Made by a program: the position numbers and the translations under genes. The notes below the pieces were generated by a model. It was not told the origin of the DNA, made no database searches, and saw only the letters and a program-made list of their open reading frames with translations. Of a DNA stretch of 37,235 bases, positions 18,814-29,410 are shown piece after piece. Positions within the stretch are counted from its first letter, which is position 1. Each line of letters begins with the position of its first letter. Origin of the DNA: Branchiostoma floridae (taxonomy: Eukaryota; Chordata; Leptocardii; Amphioxiformes; Branchiostomatidae); contig NC_049985.1 of the NCBI RefSeq assembly GCF_000003815.2, positions 17,117,643-17,154,877 on the forward strand, in the 5' to 3' direction.

Positions 18814-19265
18814 CTGGTGAGAGATACACACAAACGGTTTATAAGGTTCGGCACTCACGGCAGCGTGCCGTCTCTGGTAACGGCTCTAGTGAGATATAGA
18901 CACAAACGGTTAATAAGGTTTGGCACCAAGCAGCGTGCCGTCTCTGGTAACGGCTCTGGTGAGAGATACACACAAACGGTTTATAAGGTTCGGCACCAAG
19001 CAGCGTGCCGTCTCTGGTAACGGCTCTGGTGAGAGATAGACATGAACGGTTTATAAGGTTTGGCACTCACGGCAGCGTGCCGTCTCTGGTAACGGCTCTG
19101 GTGAGAGATAGACATGAACGGTTTATAAGGTTTGGCACTCACGGCAGCGTACCGTCTCTGGTAACGGCTCTGGAGAGAGATACACACAAACGGTTAATTA
19201 GGTTCGGCACCAAGCAGCGTGCCGCCTCTGGTAACGGCTCTAGTGAGAGATACACACAGAGCAAC
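18786..19265 (-). repeat. 70-72 bp x7 minisatellite carrying the acceptor and 5' edge of exon 18512-18813
   Basis: TCTCTGGTAACGGCTCT (or a one-base variant) recurs at about 18800, 18871, 18941, 19011, 19083, 19154 and 19225. On the minus strand each unit contains TCTCTCACCAG (or a variant) followed by AGCCGTTACCAGAGACGGC, which is the acceptor plus the first coding bases of the LamG exon. The first unit is the exon itself. Confidence 0.93.
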
Positions 19266-19385
19266 TAAAAGGTTCCAATTAGCATTCTCGAAATAAAATA
19301 TTGATATTGTAGTTTACACCCGACTTTATTCGTCTCATCATACGGTAAAGGTCGATAGTTTGAGCATGAGCCGTTCTTGACGTAC

Positions 19386-19695
19386 CTTACAAATATCTGG
19401 TTGGCGGCTGTTTGCCAGAAATGAAAGCCCCAGTCGTCAGTCCGGTAGTTAAACAGCGGCCCGTGGGCCCCGGTGGGGTAGATGGAGGCCAGGACGGTGA
19501 GGGAGTAGCGCACGTCCAGCCGACCGTTGTTGGGGATCTCCACGTAGGAACCGGAGGAACCGGAAAACTCGTACGATCCCGTGGTGCCGTTCGGTCCTTC
19601 CGACAGCTCAATGGTTGATGTCACGGCGTCATTTCCGTTTCCGGTAATGTCTGTCATCCCGTTCTCCGCATGAAACGTCCATAAACCAACGGGCT
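19386..19695 (-). CDS. Exon: LamG-like domain, first half
   Basis: 310 nt, phase 1 start and phase 2 end, acceptor CTGTTCAG and donor GTACGT. Translation: EPVGLWTFHAENGMTDITGN, GNDAV, SYEFSGSSGSYVEIPNNGRL, DVRYSLTVLASIYPTGAHGP, WGFHFWQTAANQIFV. The L-W-x-F-x-x-x-N-G-x-x-D-x-T-G-N-G start and the Y-P-T-G turn match the LamG at 5908-6232. The phase-2 join makes arginine with exon 18512-18813. Confidence 0.88.
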
Positions 19696-19702
19696 CTGAA
19701 CA

Positions 19703-19915
19703 GCAAACATAACAACGTAAATAAACATGTAAACAGCAAACATAACAACGTAAATAATCATGTAAACAGCAAACATAACAACGTAAATAAACATATAAAC
19801 AGCAAACATAACAAAGCAAATAAACGTGTAAACAGCAAACATAACAACGTAAATAAACATGTAAACAGCAAACATAACAACGTAAATAAACATGTAAACA
19901 GCAAACATAATTGCA
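19703..19915. repeat. 33 bp x6-7 intronic repeat beside the LamG acceptor
   Basis: Units of CAGCAAACATAACAACGTAA plus ATAAACATGTAAA repeat at 33 bp from just upstream of the exon 19386-19695 acceptor. The unit includes the upstream part of the polypyrimidine region (GTTTGCTG on minus) but stops short of the AG, so the splice site itself is not copied. Confidence 0.88.
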
Positions 19916-20174
19916 TAACGAGTTTACCAGTACTGAAACAATTGTGATTAACAGTACCAAACAACTTTGTCCAAACACAAGTCAGGGCGATGAATGTTGG
20001 ACTTTTCTGCTTTTCTGTCTTCAACAGTAATCAACAATATTACTCACTTGTCCCATCAAGAGTAGTCATCAACGTTACAATATATCCCATTCCAACACCT
20101 CGGGTAAACATGCGTTATTCACAATGGGAAGGGAACCAATAAGCAAAGTCTGAAGGAAATGTTTAATCACATAC

Positions 20175-20447
20175 CAGAATCACAGCAGAAGCGCACTTCA
20201 TAGTCCAGGCAGGTGCCGTCGCTTTGGTCGGTGTTCCGGCATAAAAAGCCGACTGCCTTGTCATACAACTCGAACTGCTGGCCCGTCTGGTTGGCGTCCA
20301 CTTGTGTCGCGCGGACTCGGGCCTGGACTGCCGCGGGGCCGGAGCAGATTTCTCCCGGGTTCTCCTGCCGAAGGTCGGACAGCAGCTCCGAGTCTGCGGT
20401 CCCGCTGGGATCGTCACGGTCAAACCACCGAGTCCAAAGGGTACAGC
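20175..20447 (-). CDS. Exon: Mucin2-type WxxW domain
   Basis: 91 codons, phase 1-1, acceptor TTTTACAG and donor GTATGT. The peptide reads CTLWTRWFDRDDPSGTADSE, LLSDLRQENPGEICSGP, VQARVRAT, QTGQQFELYDKAVGFLCRN, DQSDGTCLDYEVRFCCDSG. C-x-x-W-T-x-W-F-x-x-D-x-P, G-E-I-C, G-F-x-C-x-N-x-D-Q and C-x-D-Y-E-V-R-F-C-C are the full WxxW signature known from gel-forming mucins and CILP. No VWD or cysteine-knot neighbours are present. Confidence 0.93.
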
Positions 20448-21020
20448 CTGTAAAACAGATAGAAACATTATGGCTGACGCAAAGATACAGTAACGGAAAG
20501 TCTTTCGTCTCCTGCATTTTTTAATCAATACTACTTGCGAAAATGTTTATTGACTACACATGTCGGACATTTGCTAGATTTTTTACCATAAAAGGATAGA
20601 TTCTTCCGGAACACCTCATTGCAAAATTGACTCTTCCATGTTATCCCATTTTCTGTCCACATTGCAGAAGCCTCCCCCATGCCAAATTCCAGGTCATTCA
20701 GTCATCCTATCATGCACAGTATTCTCGTCCAAGCATGTGGAACTACATATTACTAAGTTGCAATGGCAATCGATTGAGTTCAAATGCAGTTGAGATGACA
20801 CATAATGTGCACAATACTTAGAACAGTGGTGCCGTTATACTGCATTTAAATCAATGGAAACAATTACCTCTGATTCGCCTGCTCTGATTTCTGTAAAATC
20901 GCACAATTAATGATGGAAGAAAAGTGCCCCCAGGCGATCAAGAGCCTATTTGCAGGTAACTACCGGAGCGTAACCTGTATGCCGATGGAGCGTTAATAGC
21001 CGGGACGAAACCACAAGACA
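20448..21020. other. Intron, nothing recognised
   Basis: AT-rich stretch between the WxxW exon and the 40 bp donor array. No exon or repeat is supported. Confidence 0.5.
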
Positions 21021-21985
21021 TCCAATACGTACATCTGATACGTACCGGTTATACCCTGTATACAGACAGACATACCCAGCAGAAATGAACCGTGTAACTT
21101 TGTGACGTACCAGTTATCTTGTACACAGATATCCCCGACAGATATAAGAGGTGTAAGCTTCTTATGTACCGGATGCCCTGTATAGGAGACGTGTATGTTT
21201 ATTACGTACCGGTTACCCTGTATAGGAGACGTGTATGTTTATTACGTACCGGTTACCGTGTATAAGAGACGTGTATGTTTATTACGTACCGGTTACCCTG
21301 TATATGAGACGTGTATGTTTATTACGTACCGGTTACCGTGTATAAGAGACGTATACGTTTATTACGTACCGGTTACTGTGTATATAAAACGTGTATGTTT
21401 ATTACGTACCGGTTACCCTGTATATGAGACGTGTATGTTTATTACGTACCGGTTACCCTGTATGTGAGACGCGTATGTTTATTACGTACCGGTTACCGTG
21501 TTTATGAGACGTGTATGTTTATTACGTACCGGTTACCCTGTATATGAGACGTGTATGTTTATTACGTACCGGTTACCCTGTATATGAGACGTGTATGTTT
21601 ATTACGTACCGGTTACCGTGTTTAGGAGACGTGTAAGCTTGTTACGTACCGGTTACCCTGTATATGAGACGTGTATGTTTATTACGTACCGGTTACCCTG
21701 TATATGAGACGTGTATGTTTATTACGTACCGGTTACCGTGTTTAGGAGACGTGTAAGCTTGTTACGTACCGGTTACCCTGTATATGAGACGTGTATGTTT
21801 AGTACGTACCGGTTACCGTGTTTATGAGACGTGTATGTTTATTACGTACCGGATAACCTGTATATGAGACGTGTATGTTTATTACGTACCGGTTACCGTG
21901 TATATGAGACGTGTATGTTTATTACGTACCGGTTACCCTGTATATAAGATGTGTAATCTTGTTACGTACCGGTTACCCTGTACAC
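21021..21985 (-). repeat. 40 bp x20 (plus about 3 degenerate) array carrying the donor of the WSC exon
   Basis: From 21201 to 21961 the word TTACGTACCGG recurs every 40 bp, with more degenerate copies at about 21041, 21101 and 21161. The last unit (21961 onward) is the real donor of exon 21970-22125. On the minus strand each unit reads CAGGGTAACCG|GTACGTAAT, which is the exon edge plus a strong GTACGT donor, followed by ACATACACGTCTCATATA. Nearly all copies keep GTACGT. Confidence 0.95.
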
Positions 21986-22125
21986 CGACAGCCTCCAGTT
22001 CCCCCCGCAGACCTGAGCCGCGTCACCCCCACAGGAGCTGCCGCACTCCGCCGCAGGACGCACCTCTCCCAGGTCCGCAAAGTTCCGCTCCGTCCCGCAG
22101 AAGCACTGGGTCGAGTACTGGGTCC
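21970..22125 (-). CDS. Exon: WSC domain, second half
   Basis: 52 codons, phase 1-1, acceptor TTATCGCAG and donor GTACGT. Peptide: GTQYSTQCFCGTERNFADLG, RPAAECGSSCGGDAAQVCGG, NWRLSVYRVTG. The Y-x-x-x-C-F-C-G, C-x-x-x-C-x-G and C-G-G-x-x-R-L-S-V-Y motifs identify the C-terminal half of a WSC domain, thought to bind polysaccharide. A phase-0 donor ten bases earlier is possible, but the phase-1 donor fits the gene. Both splice sites are amplified into arrays in the flanking introns. Confidence 0.92.
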
Positions 22126-22470
22126 CTGCGATAATGCGTATATACTAATTATCACACATGGTATATATACCGATTCTCACACCGGGTCGAGTACTGGGTC
22201 CCTGCTGATAATGTATATATACCAATTCTCACACTGGGTCGAGTACTGGGTCCCTGCGATAATGCATATATACTAATTATCATACTGGGTCCATGCGATA
22301 ATGCATACATACTAATTATCACACCGGGTATATATACCGATTCTCACACTGGGTCGAGTACTTGGTCCCTGCTGATAAACAATTCTCACACTGGGTCAAG
22401 GACTGGGTCCCTGTCGAGAATGTACATATATCAATTATCATACTGGGTCGAGTACAGGGTCCATGCCGAT
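22105..22470 (-). repeat. Irregular array (about 6 extra copies) carrying the acceptor and 5' edge of the WSC exon
   Basis: GGTCGAGTACTGGGTCCCTGC or variants recur near 22110 (the exon), 22185, 22233, 22290 (shortened), 22350, 22395 and 22444, with spacers of ATAATGCATATATACTAATT type. On minus each reads TTATC(A)GCAG|GGACCCAGTACTCGACC, the acceptor plus the first 20 coding bases. Unit lengths vary from about 45 to 65 bp. Confidence 0.88.
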
Positions 22471-22681
22471 AAATAATATACCAATTAACACCTTGGACCC
22501 TTTGTAACATGTTGTTCTGGACATTTAACTATTTTGATGATATCTACAAATCTACAAAGAAAACTTGGTCATATTTTTTATTCGCACGGTCGTACCAGCT
22601 TTGGGATTCACAGGTCAAAGATATAATGAAATGGACATGGCCTGATACATATTCAATAACACACAGCACGACAACAACTTT

Positions 22682-23351
22682 TTAACGGTGCACACCCCAG
22701 TTTATTTGGGGTCTCAAATCGAGGCTGCGCACCCCCAAGTCGAGAGGCCGTCTCTTCAAGAAAATGGATCTAAAGCAGAAAAGCCGTATATGGAAATGAC
22801 GGATATCACTCCAGCTTTAAGAACAGCCGGGTTTCAGTTTCTTCACTCTCTCTACTTTTCATAATTTTTGGGGGAGAAAAGTTTTTTTCACGCAAAAAAG
22901 TATGCACAAAAAGGGGAATTTTGACGTGGAAATAAACCCATCACCTATAGTTTAGTCATGAAAATGACTGATATTGTCGGAAAGAGAATACACCTAAGAT
23001 TAATCAGGCAAAAAATAAAGAAAATCGTAACACTGAGATTTTTACAATAACCCGACGCGCGAGGCATACCAACACGGCTCACAGACCGCATATGGACAGG
23101 AAATCTGGGTCAACGGCGAATCACTTCCAACGCGTAGAAATACAAGGAAGTGACCCTCGGGCCCAAAACCAATTGGCACCAAAAACACATTACTTCTTAC
23201 GCTTTTTAGCCATACCAGTATTAAATGCCACTTCGCAGCAGATTATGAGAAATTTGAAATCAAACACGGACCCTCGAGACCCTTCCGTCACATTTTTCTC
23301 GCGCACTATCTCGGACCCCTGTCGCGGAAGAATTGGTGTGTGCACCGTTAA
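22682..23351. mobile_element. Candidate TTAA-flanked non-autonomous element (piggyBac-like MITE)
   Basis: Inside the WSC intron, TTAA (22682-22685) followed by CGGTGCACAC faces GTGTGCACCG followed by TTAA (23338-23351). That gives 10 bp perfect terminal inverted repeats with a TTAA on each side, 662 bp apart. TTAA target duplication is the hallmark of piggyBac-type transposition, though the termini are not the classic CCY start. No transposase is encoded. The open frame beginning at 23092 runs out past the element's right end and looks fortuitous. Confidence 0.55.
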
Positions 23352-23880
23352 GCAAAGTTTCAGAGATACGTATAAAGCCCTTAAAGGCGGAGAAATATTT
23401 CAGCAGATTTTAAGATCTATTAAAGGCATCGGAAACATACATTTGGCATTTACGGAAGATTTCAGCGTTTGTAAATCTAACTTAATCTGTTGTGTTTCTT
23501 TACGTGAATTTTACATGTATTTTAGTATGCCGAAGAGACAACTTAAATGTCTCAAAAATATTTTCTGTCAAAACGGACAAATACCGTTTCTCTAGATCTG
23601 TTACAAAATACATGTTAACCAGCTAAGTCAAATGTAATAAGCCTTTGTCTGGTGTGAGATAAAACATTGCGTCATCTGTTTTATAACAGTCAAAACTGAA
23701 AATTATTGCGCTTTCTGGTACAAAATGTTATGTTTATACCTCAGCAAATACAAATACAATACAATACAAAGTCAAATACAATAATCTTCTGTGTTTTTTA
23801 GCTATTCCGAAAGCATTGACGTATTCAAACTTTCTGTGCGCAAGGTTTAATTCGAACAGGGGAGAACATCTCACGGTTAG
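23352..23880. other. Intron sequence between MITE candidate and satellite
   Basis: AT-rich. A short AATACA simple repeat lies near 23748-23790. No supported gene. Confidence 0.5.
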
Positions 23881-25600
23881 CTTATATGCGCTATTTTACG
23901 TTATATGAGATGTTGCGTATACCATGGTCAATATTGACCGAAGGATGCCATATATATAATTTATTTCGAACCGTCATTTACGCAAAGAAGGGAAGACCTC
24001 CCCCGTTAATATATTTGCTAAGCCGTATATGAAATGTTGCGTATTTCATTTGAACATACGACATGTTTAATTTTTGAATCCGCGCAGTTTAAGCGAACTA
24101 GGGGAGACCTCCCCCGTTTAGCTTATATGTTGCCAAAACGTATGTGAAATGTTGCGTATTTCTTTTGAACATACGACATGTTTAATATTTGAATCCGCAC
24201 AGTTTAAGCGAACTAGGGGAGACCTCCCCCGTTTAGCTTATATGCTGCCAAAACGTATATGAAATGTTGCGTATTTCTGTAAAACATACAAGTTTAATCT
24301 TTGAATCCGCGCAGTTTAAGCGAACTAGGGGAGCTTATATGTTGCCAAAACGTATATGAAATGTTGCGTATTTCTGTAAAACATACGACATGTTTAATAT
24401 TTGAATCCGCACAGTTTAAGCGAACTAGGGGAGACCTCCCCCGTTTAGCTTATATGCTGCCAAAACGTATATGAAATGTTGCGTATTTCTGTTGAACATA
24501 CGACATGTTTAATCTGTGAATCCGCGCAGTTTAAGCGAACTAGGGGAGACCTACCTTGTTTAGCTTATATGTTGCCAGGACGTATATGAAATGTTGCGTA
24601 TTTCTGTTGAACATACGACATGTTTAATATTTGAATCCGCGCAGTTTAAGCGAACTAGGGGAGACCTCCCCCGTTTAGCTTTTATGTTGTCAAAACGTAT
24701 ATGAAATGTTGCGTATTTCTGTTGAACATACGACATGTTTAATATTTGAATCCGCGCAGTTTAAGCGAACTAGGGGAGACCTCCCCCGTTTAGCTTTTAT
24801 GTTGTCAAAACGTATATGAAATGTTGCGTATTTCTGTAAAACATACAACAAGTTTAATCTTTGAATCCGCGCAGTTTAAGCGAACTAGGGGAGACCTCCC
24901 CCGTTTAGCTTTTATGTTGTCAAGACGTATATGAAATGTTGCGTATTTCTGTGAAACATACAACAAGTTAAATCTTTGAATCCACGCAGTTTAAACGAAC
25001 TAGGGGAGACCTCCCCCGTTTAGCTTATATGCTGCCAAAACGTATATGAAATGTTGCGTATTTCTGTTGAACATACGACATGTTTAATCTTTGAATCCGC
25101 GCAGTTTAAGCGAACTAGGGGTGACCTACCTTGTTTAGCTTATATGTTGCCAAGACGTATATGAAATGTTGCGTATTTCTGTTGAACATACGACATGTTT
25201 AATCTTTGAATCCGCGCAGTTTAAGCGAACTAGGGGAGACCTCCCCCATTTAGCTTATATGCTGCCAAAGCGTATATGAAATGTTGCGTATTTCTGTAAA
25301 ACATACGACATATTTAATCTTTGAATCCGCGCAGTTTAAGCGAACTAGGGGAGACCTCCCCCGTTTAGCTTCCATGTTGCCAAGACGTATATGAAATGTT
25401 GCGTATTTCTGTTGAACATACGACATGTTTAATCTTTGAATCCGCGTAGCTTAAGCAAATTTGGGGGTACTACCCCCGTTTTATCTATTAGCTAATACCG
25501 TCTCAAAGGTTTTATGAAACGGTGCCTTTTTCTGCTGAACATACGGCATGTTTGAAGCGCAGTTTATGCGAACAGGAGGAGACCCTTTCCTTTTTATTTT
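23880..25600. repeat. 115 bp satellite, about 15 units
   Basis: ATGTTGCGTATTT recurs with a 115 bp period (one 97 bp unit) from about 23911 to 25398, with decayed units at both edges. Each unit contains a near-perfect hairpin GGGGAGACCTCCCC (6 bp arms, AC loop), the GAATCCGCGCAGTTTAAGCG block and ACGTATATGAAATG. Central units are highly similar and edge units divergent, as expected of arrays homogenised from the middle. It lies wholly in the WSC intron. Confidence 0.92.
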
Positions 25601-26690
25601 ATACCGCATATATGTTCTGAAATTCCAGGGTCTAAATCAGGGTGAGGTTTTCTTTGTGGCATGTTGACACTCGAGCTAAGAGACGGTAGAAATCCCGACT
25701 ACTGCTATGAATATCTCCGCGACTCAACCTCTGATTGAAGAATAAGGATGTAGTAGGTATACCGTTTTGTGCAGTGAGTTGTGTTTTCTCTATAAAACGG
25801 CAAGCAGTTCTTACTACAGGTAAATGTACGAAATATGTTTATTTCTTTATCTACAAGCAAGCGTCGAGAAAGAACAGTTTGTGCACACAGGCGGTGTCTT
25901 CTCGTGTTGCTCGTGTTTGTTTGGGCAGGCAAGATGTAAATTTATTCAGCGTTATTTCGTACTCGCCATGGGGCGCACGCCTCCGTCCGTCCAAGGAGGT
26001 TGAACTTCCTTGGTCCGTCTGTGGCACAGCTGTGTCATGTGATAGGAAGTATCCAATGGCAGAAAAGAGTGGGGGGTTCAAATTTACGGGCCATACGTAC
26101 GACAAGGAGCGGTTCTTTTCCAGGCGTTCATTTTTGAAGAGAAGTATTGAAGAAAGTTTGGGCCTGCTCTAGCCCGCAAGTTGTGGCCGCGACACCGCTT
26201 TTACCGCCTAGGACCCCCGGTGACGGAATTTGACTCAAAGATACGAGGTGGCCATCATTCTGTACAAGCTGTTGTTGTTGGAAATCGACACAGAATGGAA
26301 ATCACGGCCCTTGCACCATCCGGATTAATAGAAGCCGACACTGCAAGCTGAACATGTTTCGCGTTCACAGAATCCAGGACCATCCAACAACACGAGTCAT
26401 ATCGGCCACTACTCTAGGATACTCTAGATCTTACCGGATTCTTATTCCTGTGGTGACCAGATGGAACTGTACATGTGTGCTCTTTTTAACTTACGCCGAG
26501 ACGCTTCACCCGACTCTGGAAATGGGACTGTGGACTGCTGCACGGAATTGCGCAACCGTTGTGATTGTTTCAACTGCCGACTACATCAGAATGAAAGGCC
26601 ACAAATACCTAGTAGGCTGTAGGTTTTTTTTACTTTTCCATGTTATATTTTCTCGTAATTCAATAAAATTTTAAAGTTTCATCCATTGTA
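25601..26690. other. Unique island between two satellites with two plus-strand open frames and an AATAAA
   Basis: This 1.1 kb segment is less AT-rich than its surroundings and not repetitive. It carries plus-strand frames at 25735-26172 (145 codons) and 26354-26674 (106 codons). It also has a CCAAT word near 26053, a CCAAGGA...TCCTTGG inverted repeat near 25991-26013 and AATAAA at 26662. I recognise no domain in either frame. It could be a nested non-coding or fast-evolving transcript, a retro-copy or nothing functional. Confidence 0.3.
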
Positions 26691-26699
26691 TTTTCTTGC

Positions 26700-27680
26700 T
26701 TTGAAATGTGCTAATGATTATTCTCCTAAAATGGCACTTATCCACACCTTAATGTACACGTATATGAGACGTACAGAGGGAACTTTAAACATGTCTTAAG
26801 GGTGTTTTGGTACGTATTTATGACAACTTTAAGCTGCTAAAAAGAAAAATATAGACACATTAAATCCTCTTAATTCACACGTATATGAGACGTAAATAGG
26901 CTTTATATCAAATAAACGTGAAGTTTAAACATGTCTTAAGGGCGTTTTAATAAGTATTTATGGCAAATTTAAGCTGCTGAAAAGGCACCTAAACACACGT
27001 TTATGAGACGTAAAGAGGTTTTAGATCAAATAAACGTGAAGTTTAAACAAGTCTTAAGGGCGTTATAATAGGTATTTATGGCAAATTTAAGCTGCTGAAA
27101 AGGCAGCTAAACACACGTTATAATCCACTTAATGCACACGTATAAGAGACGTAAATAGGCTTTAGATCAAATATACGTGAAGTTTAAACATATCTTAAGG
27201 GCGTTTTAATAGATATTTATGGCAACTTTAAACTGCTGAAAAGGCACCTAAACACACGTTATAATCCTCTTAATGTACACGTATATGAGACGTAAATAGG
27301 CTTTAGATCAAATATACGTGAAGTTTAAACATGTCTTAAGGGCGTTTTGATAGATATTTATGGCAACTTTAAACTGCTGAAAAGGCACCTAAACACACGT
27401 TATAATCCTCTTAATGTACACGTATATGAGACGTAAATAGGCTTTAGATCAAATATACGTGAAGTTTAAACATGTCTTAAGGGCGTTTTAATAGATATTT
27501 ATGGCAACTTTAAGCTGCTGAAAAGGCACTAAAACACACGTTATAATCCACTTAATGCAATTGTATATGAGACGTAAAGAGGCTTTAGATCAAATAAACG
27601 TGAACTTTAGACAAGTTTTAAGGGGGTTTTAAAAATCATTTACGACATCTTTAAGCTGCTGAAAGACAACGGGAAAACCG
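26700..27680. repeat. About 142 bp satellite, about 7 units
   Basis: A second tandem array in the same intron. Each unit contains CACGTATATGAGACGTAAAT, GCTTTAGATCAAATA, GTTTAAACATGTCTTAAGGG and AAGCTGCTGAAAAGGCAC. The AT-rich units run from about 26740 to 27660, the outer ones shorter and more divergent. The 13-mer GTATATGAGACGT is shared with the 40 bp donor array at 21201-21985. Confidence 0.85.
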
Positions 27681-27850
27681 GAAAATAAGGACTAACACGG
27701 ACCTACAGAAAGACCACTTAAAGGCAATATTTACGTACTCGTATAAGTGGTGTATAGATCCGTACAGGAGGAAAATACGTCAACATTACGCATGGTTTCA
27801 GCATCCTTAAATACCGTTTTTCGTGCCGTGAACAGTGAAAAAAGTTTTAC

Positions 27851-27991
27851 CTGCGTAAGAGAATCCCTGTTGTCTGCAGTGCTCCAAGCATTGGTTATTA
27901 GTCATGTCGGAGGCGGTGACGGAGGCGTGGGGAAACCTCCGGCTAGACACGTCCTCGTAACAGCCGTGCGAAATCAGGTCCTCGCTGGTGT
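27851..27991 (-). CDS. Exon: WSC domain, first half
   Basis: 47 codons, phase 1-1, acceptor TTGGGTGCAG (behind a long T tract on minus, 28015-28031) and donor GTAAAA. Peptide: DTSEDLISHGCYEDVSSRRF, VTASDMTNNQCLEHCRQQGF, SYAG. G-C-Y-x-D, M-T-x-x-x-C-x-x-x-C and G-F-x-Y-A-G are the N-terminal WSC signature. It joins exon 21970-22125 in phase to give YAGTQYSTQCFCG, the expected continuation, across a 5.7 kb intron. Confidence 0.92.
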
Positions 27992-29103
27992 CTGCACCCA
28001 ACGGACGGAAATTTACAAAAAAAAAAAAAAACACTTCTGGCACGGTCGGCAGTAGGTTCGTTGGTCGGAAATGTTCCAAAGATGTAATTTGAAGAGTAGA
28101 AGTGGCAAAATTTCTAGCAAACTTCTCAAGCAAAATGGAATCGACATGGACAGTGATATTGTTTGACACACAGTGAATATAGAACTCGGTAGAGTATGCA
28201 TATGTTTGTATATATGTATGAGTATGGAATAGCGTTGTGTAAGTACCCCGTCATATCCACAGGTGTTACAGCAGCGCATATGTACAACACAGAAGCGCAA
28301 ACCAATGTGCACGTATAGGACACCAAATAAGCAAATATAGGGGCATAGCAATCACAGGACAATTGCTACCTGACAAGTGCCTTGCAGGGTCAGTGTCGGC
28401 ATTTTAGCCTGTAGTCGGCTTTCTCTCAGAGGCAAATTGATATGACATGCATGGAAGTTGGCAATATGGACATATTTAGTGTGGCGAAAACTGATACCTA
28501 TAGACGTATATCATAAACGTTAAAATTTTGAATATCCAATACTAAATATTGCAATATTGAATATTCTATTAAATGTATCTATGGGGCAATATATGCAATA
28601 TCTTGCATCACAAAGTTTAGTGACTTTTCCTATGGCATTGTCCTACCATACGGAACTATCCAAATATGATTTACAATTTTTGTGAAATGTTGCATACAAT
28701 CCTTACTTGAACTTGACATGTCCAATCAGTTTTTTTAGTTAACTGTATTAATTGTCTATGCCAGTTCATTCTAGAGACGCTAAAGAAGAGTGATGGATGT
28801 CACAGGAAACGTCCGGAAATAAATCTTTACTTTTATCAAGTTGCCGAGAACTAATTTACTTTGAAAGTTTTTTTATCTAGATGTCTAACCTTCATAAACA
28901 TAACATTTGCAATAATAACAAATTTACATTCCAAAACGTCGTTTTCCCTTGGCAACAAGTACCCAGTAGAGCTAGTGTTTTCACGTTCTCTTTACAGGAC
29001 AATAGCCACTCAAATGAGAAGAAAGGAGTCAAGAAGAAAAAAGAACACTTAATTAACGAGTAGTAGATTTTATCAGCCTAATTACGACTACGTGATAACC
29101 CAC
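27992..29103. other. Intron, nothing recognised beyond the T-rich acceptor tract
   Basis: AT-rich intron between WSC and trefoil exons. AATATTG words cluster around 28530-28600. No exon, element termini or satellite were seen. Confidence 0.5.
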
Positions 29104-29238
29104 CTCTCTTGTAAAAGCACATGATGGCGTTAACCGTTGTGCTGTCAAAGCAGCATCCCCGCTGCAGACACTCCGCCTGAGTAATGCCGGGCGAGCCGCA
29201 GTCCCGCCTCGCCGAGACTTCCACACCGCACTCACCGT
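29104..29238 (-). CDS. Exon: trefoil (P-type) domain
   Basis: 45 codons, phase 1-1, acceptor CACACCAG and donor GTGGGT. Peptide: DGECGVEVSARRDCGSPGIT, QAECLQRGCCFDSTTVNAIM, CFYKRG. The R-x-D-C-G-x-P-G-I-T, E-C-x-x-x-G-C-C-F-D and final C-F-Y pattern with six cysteines is a complete trefoil domain, a fold found in mucosal factors and mucin-associated proteins. Confidence 0.93.
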
Positions 29239-29321
29239 CTGGTGTGCGCACGGGGATGGAGATAACAGGACAGGCAAGTCACTCTACTGAGATTACACAA
29301 TCCTACCTCTCTCTCTAACAA

Positions 29322-29322
29322 A

Positions 29323-29372
<50 letters not shown>

Positions 29373-29410
29373 GGAGAAAAAGAGGGGAGGCGGAGAGAGA
29401 GAGAGAGAAA
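29322..29410. repeat. GA-rich microsatellite
   Basis: A (GATA)n then (GA)n tract, with an imperfect GGAGAGAGAGAGAG extension. Purely simple-sequence DNA in the intron upstream of the trefoil exon. Confidence 0.9.

Noticed and set aside
19654-19978. Hydrophobic CLLFTCLFTLL-type repeat as a membrane segment preceding LamG
   Set aside because: It is a translation of the 33 bp intronic repeat upstream of the LamG acceptor, not coding.
21181-21985. CRISPR-like array of regular 40 bp repeats
   Set aside because: There are no unique spacers between repeats and the setting is a eukaryotic intron; it is a head-to-tail minisatellite.
21195-22276. Plus-strand tyrosine/valine-rich repeat proteins in the 40 bp array
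   Set aside because: Product of a tandem repeat; the opposite strand carries splice donors and a WSC exon, which explains the sequence better.
23092-23595. 167-codon plus-strand ORF as a transposon gene
   Set aside because: It crosses the right end of the TTAA-flanked element, has no recognised domain and atypical composition; probably chance.
28015-28031. A-tract as a retrotransposon poly(A) tail
   Set aside because: On the gene's strand it is a T tract upstream of the WSC acceptor and could equally be part of the polypyrimidine region; no target-site duplication seen.
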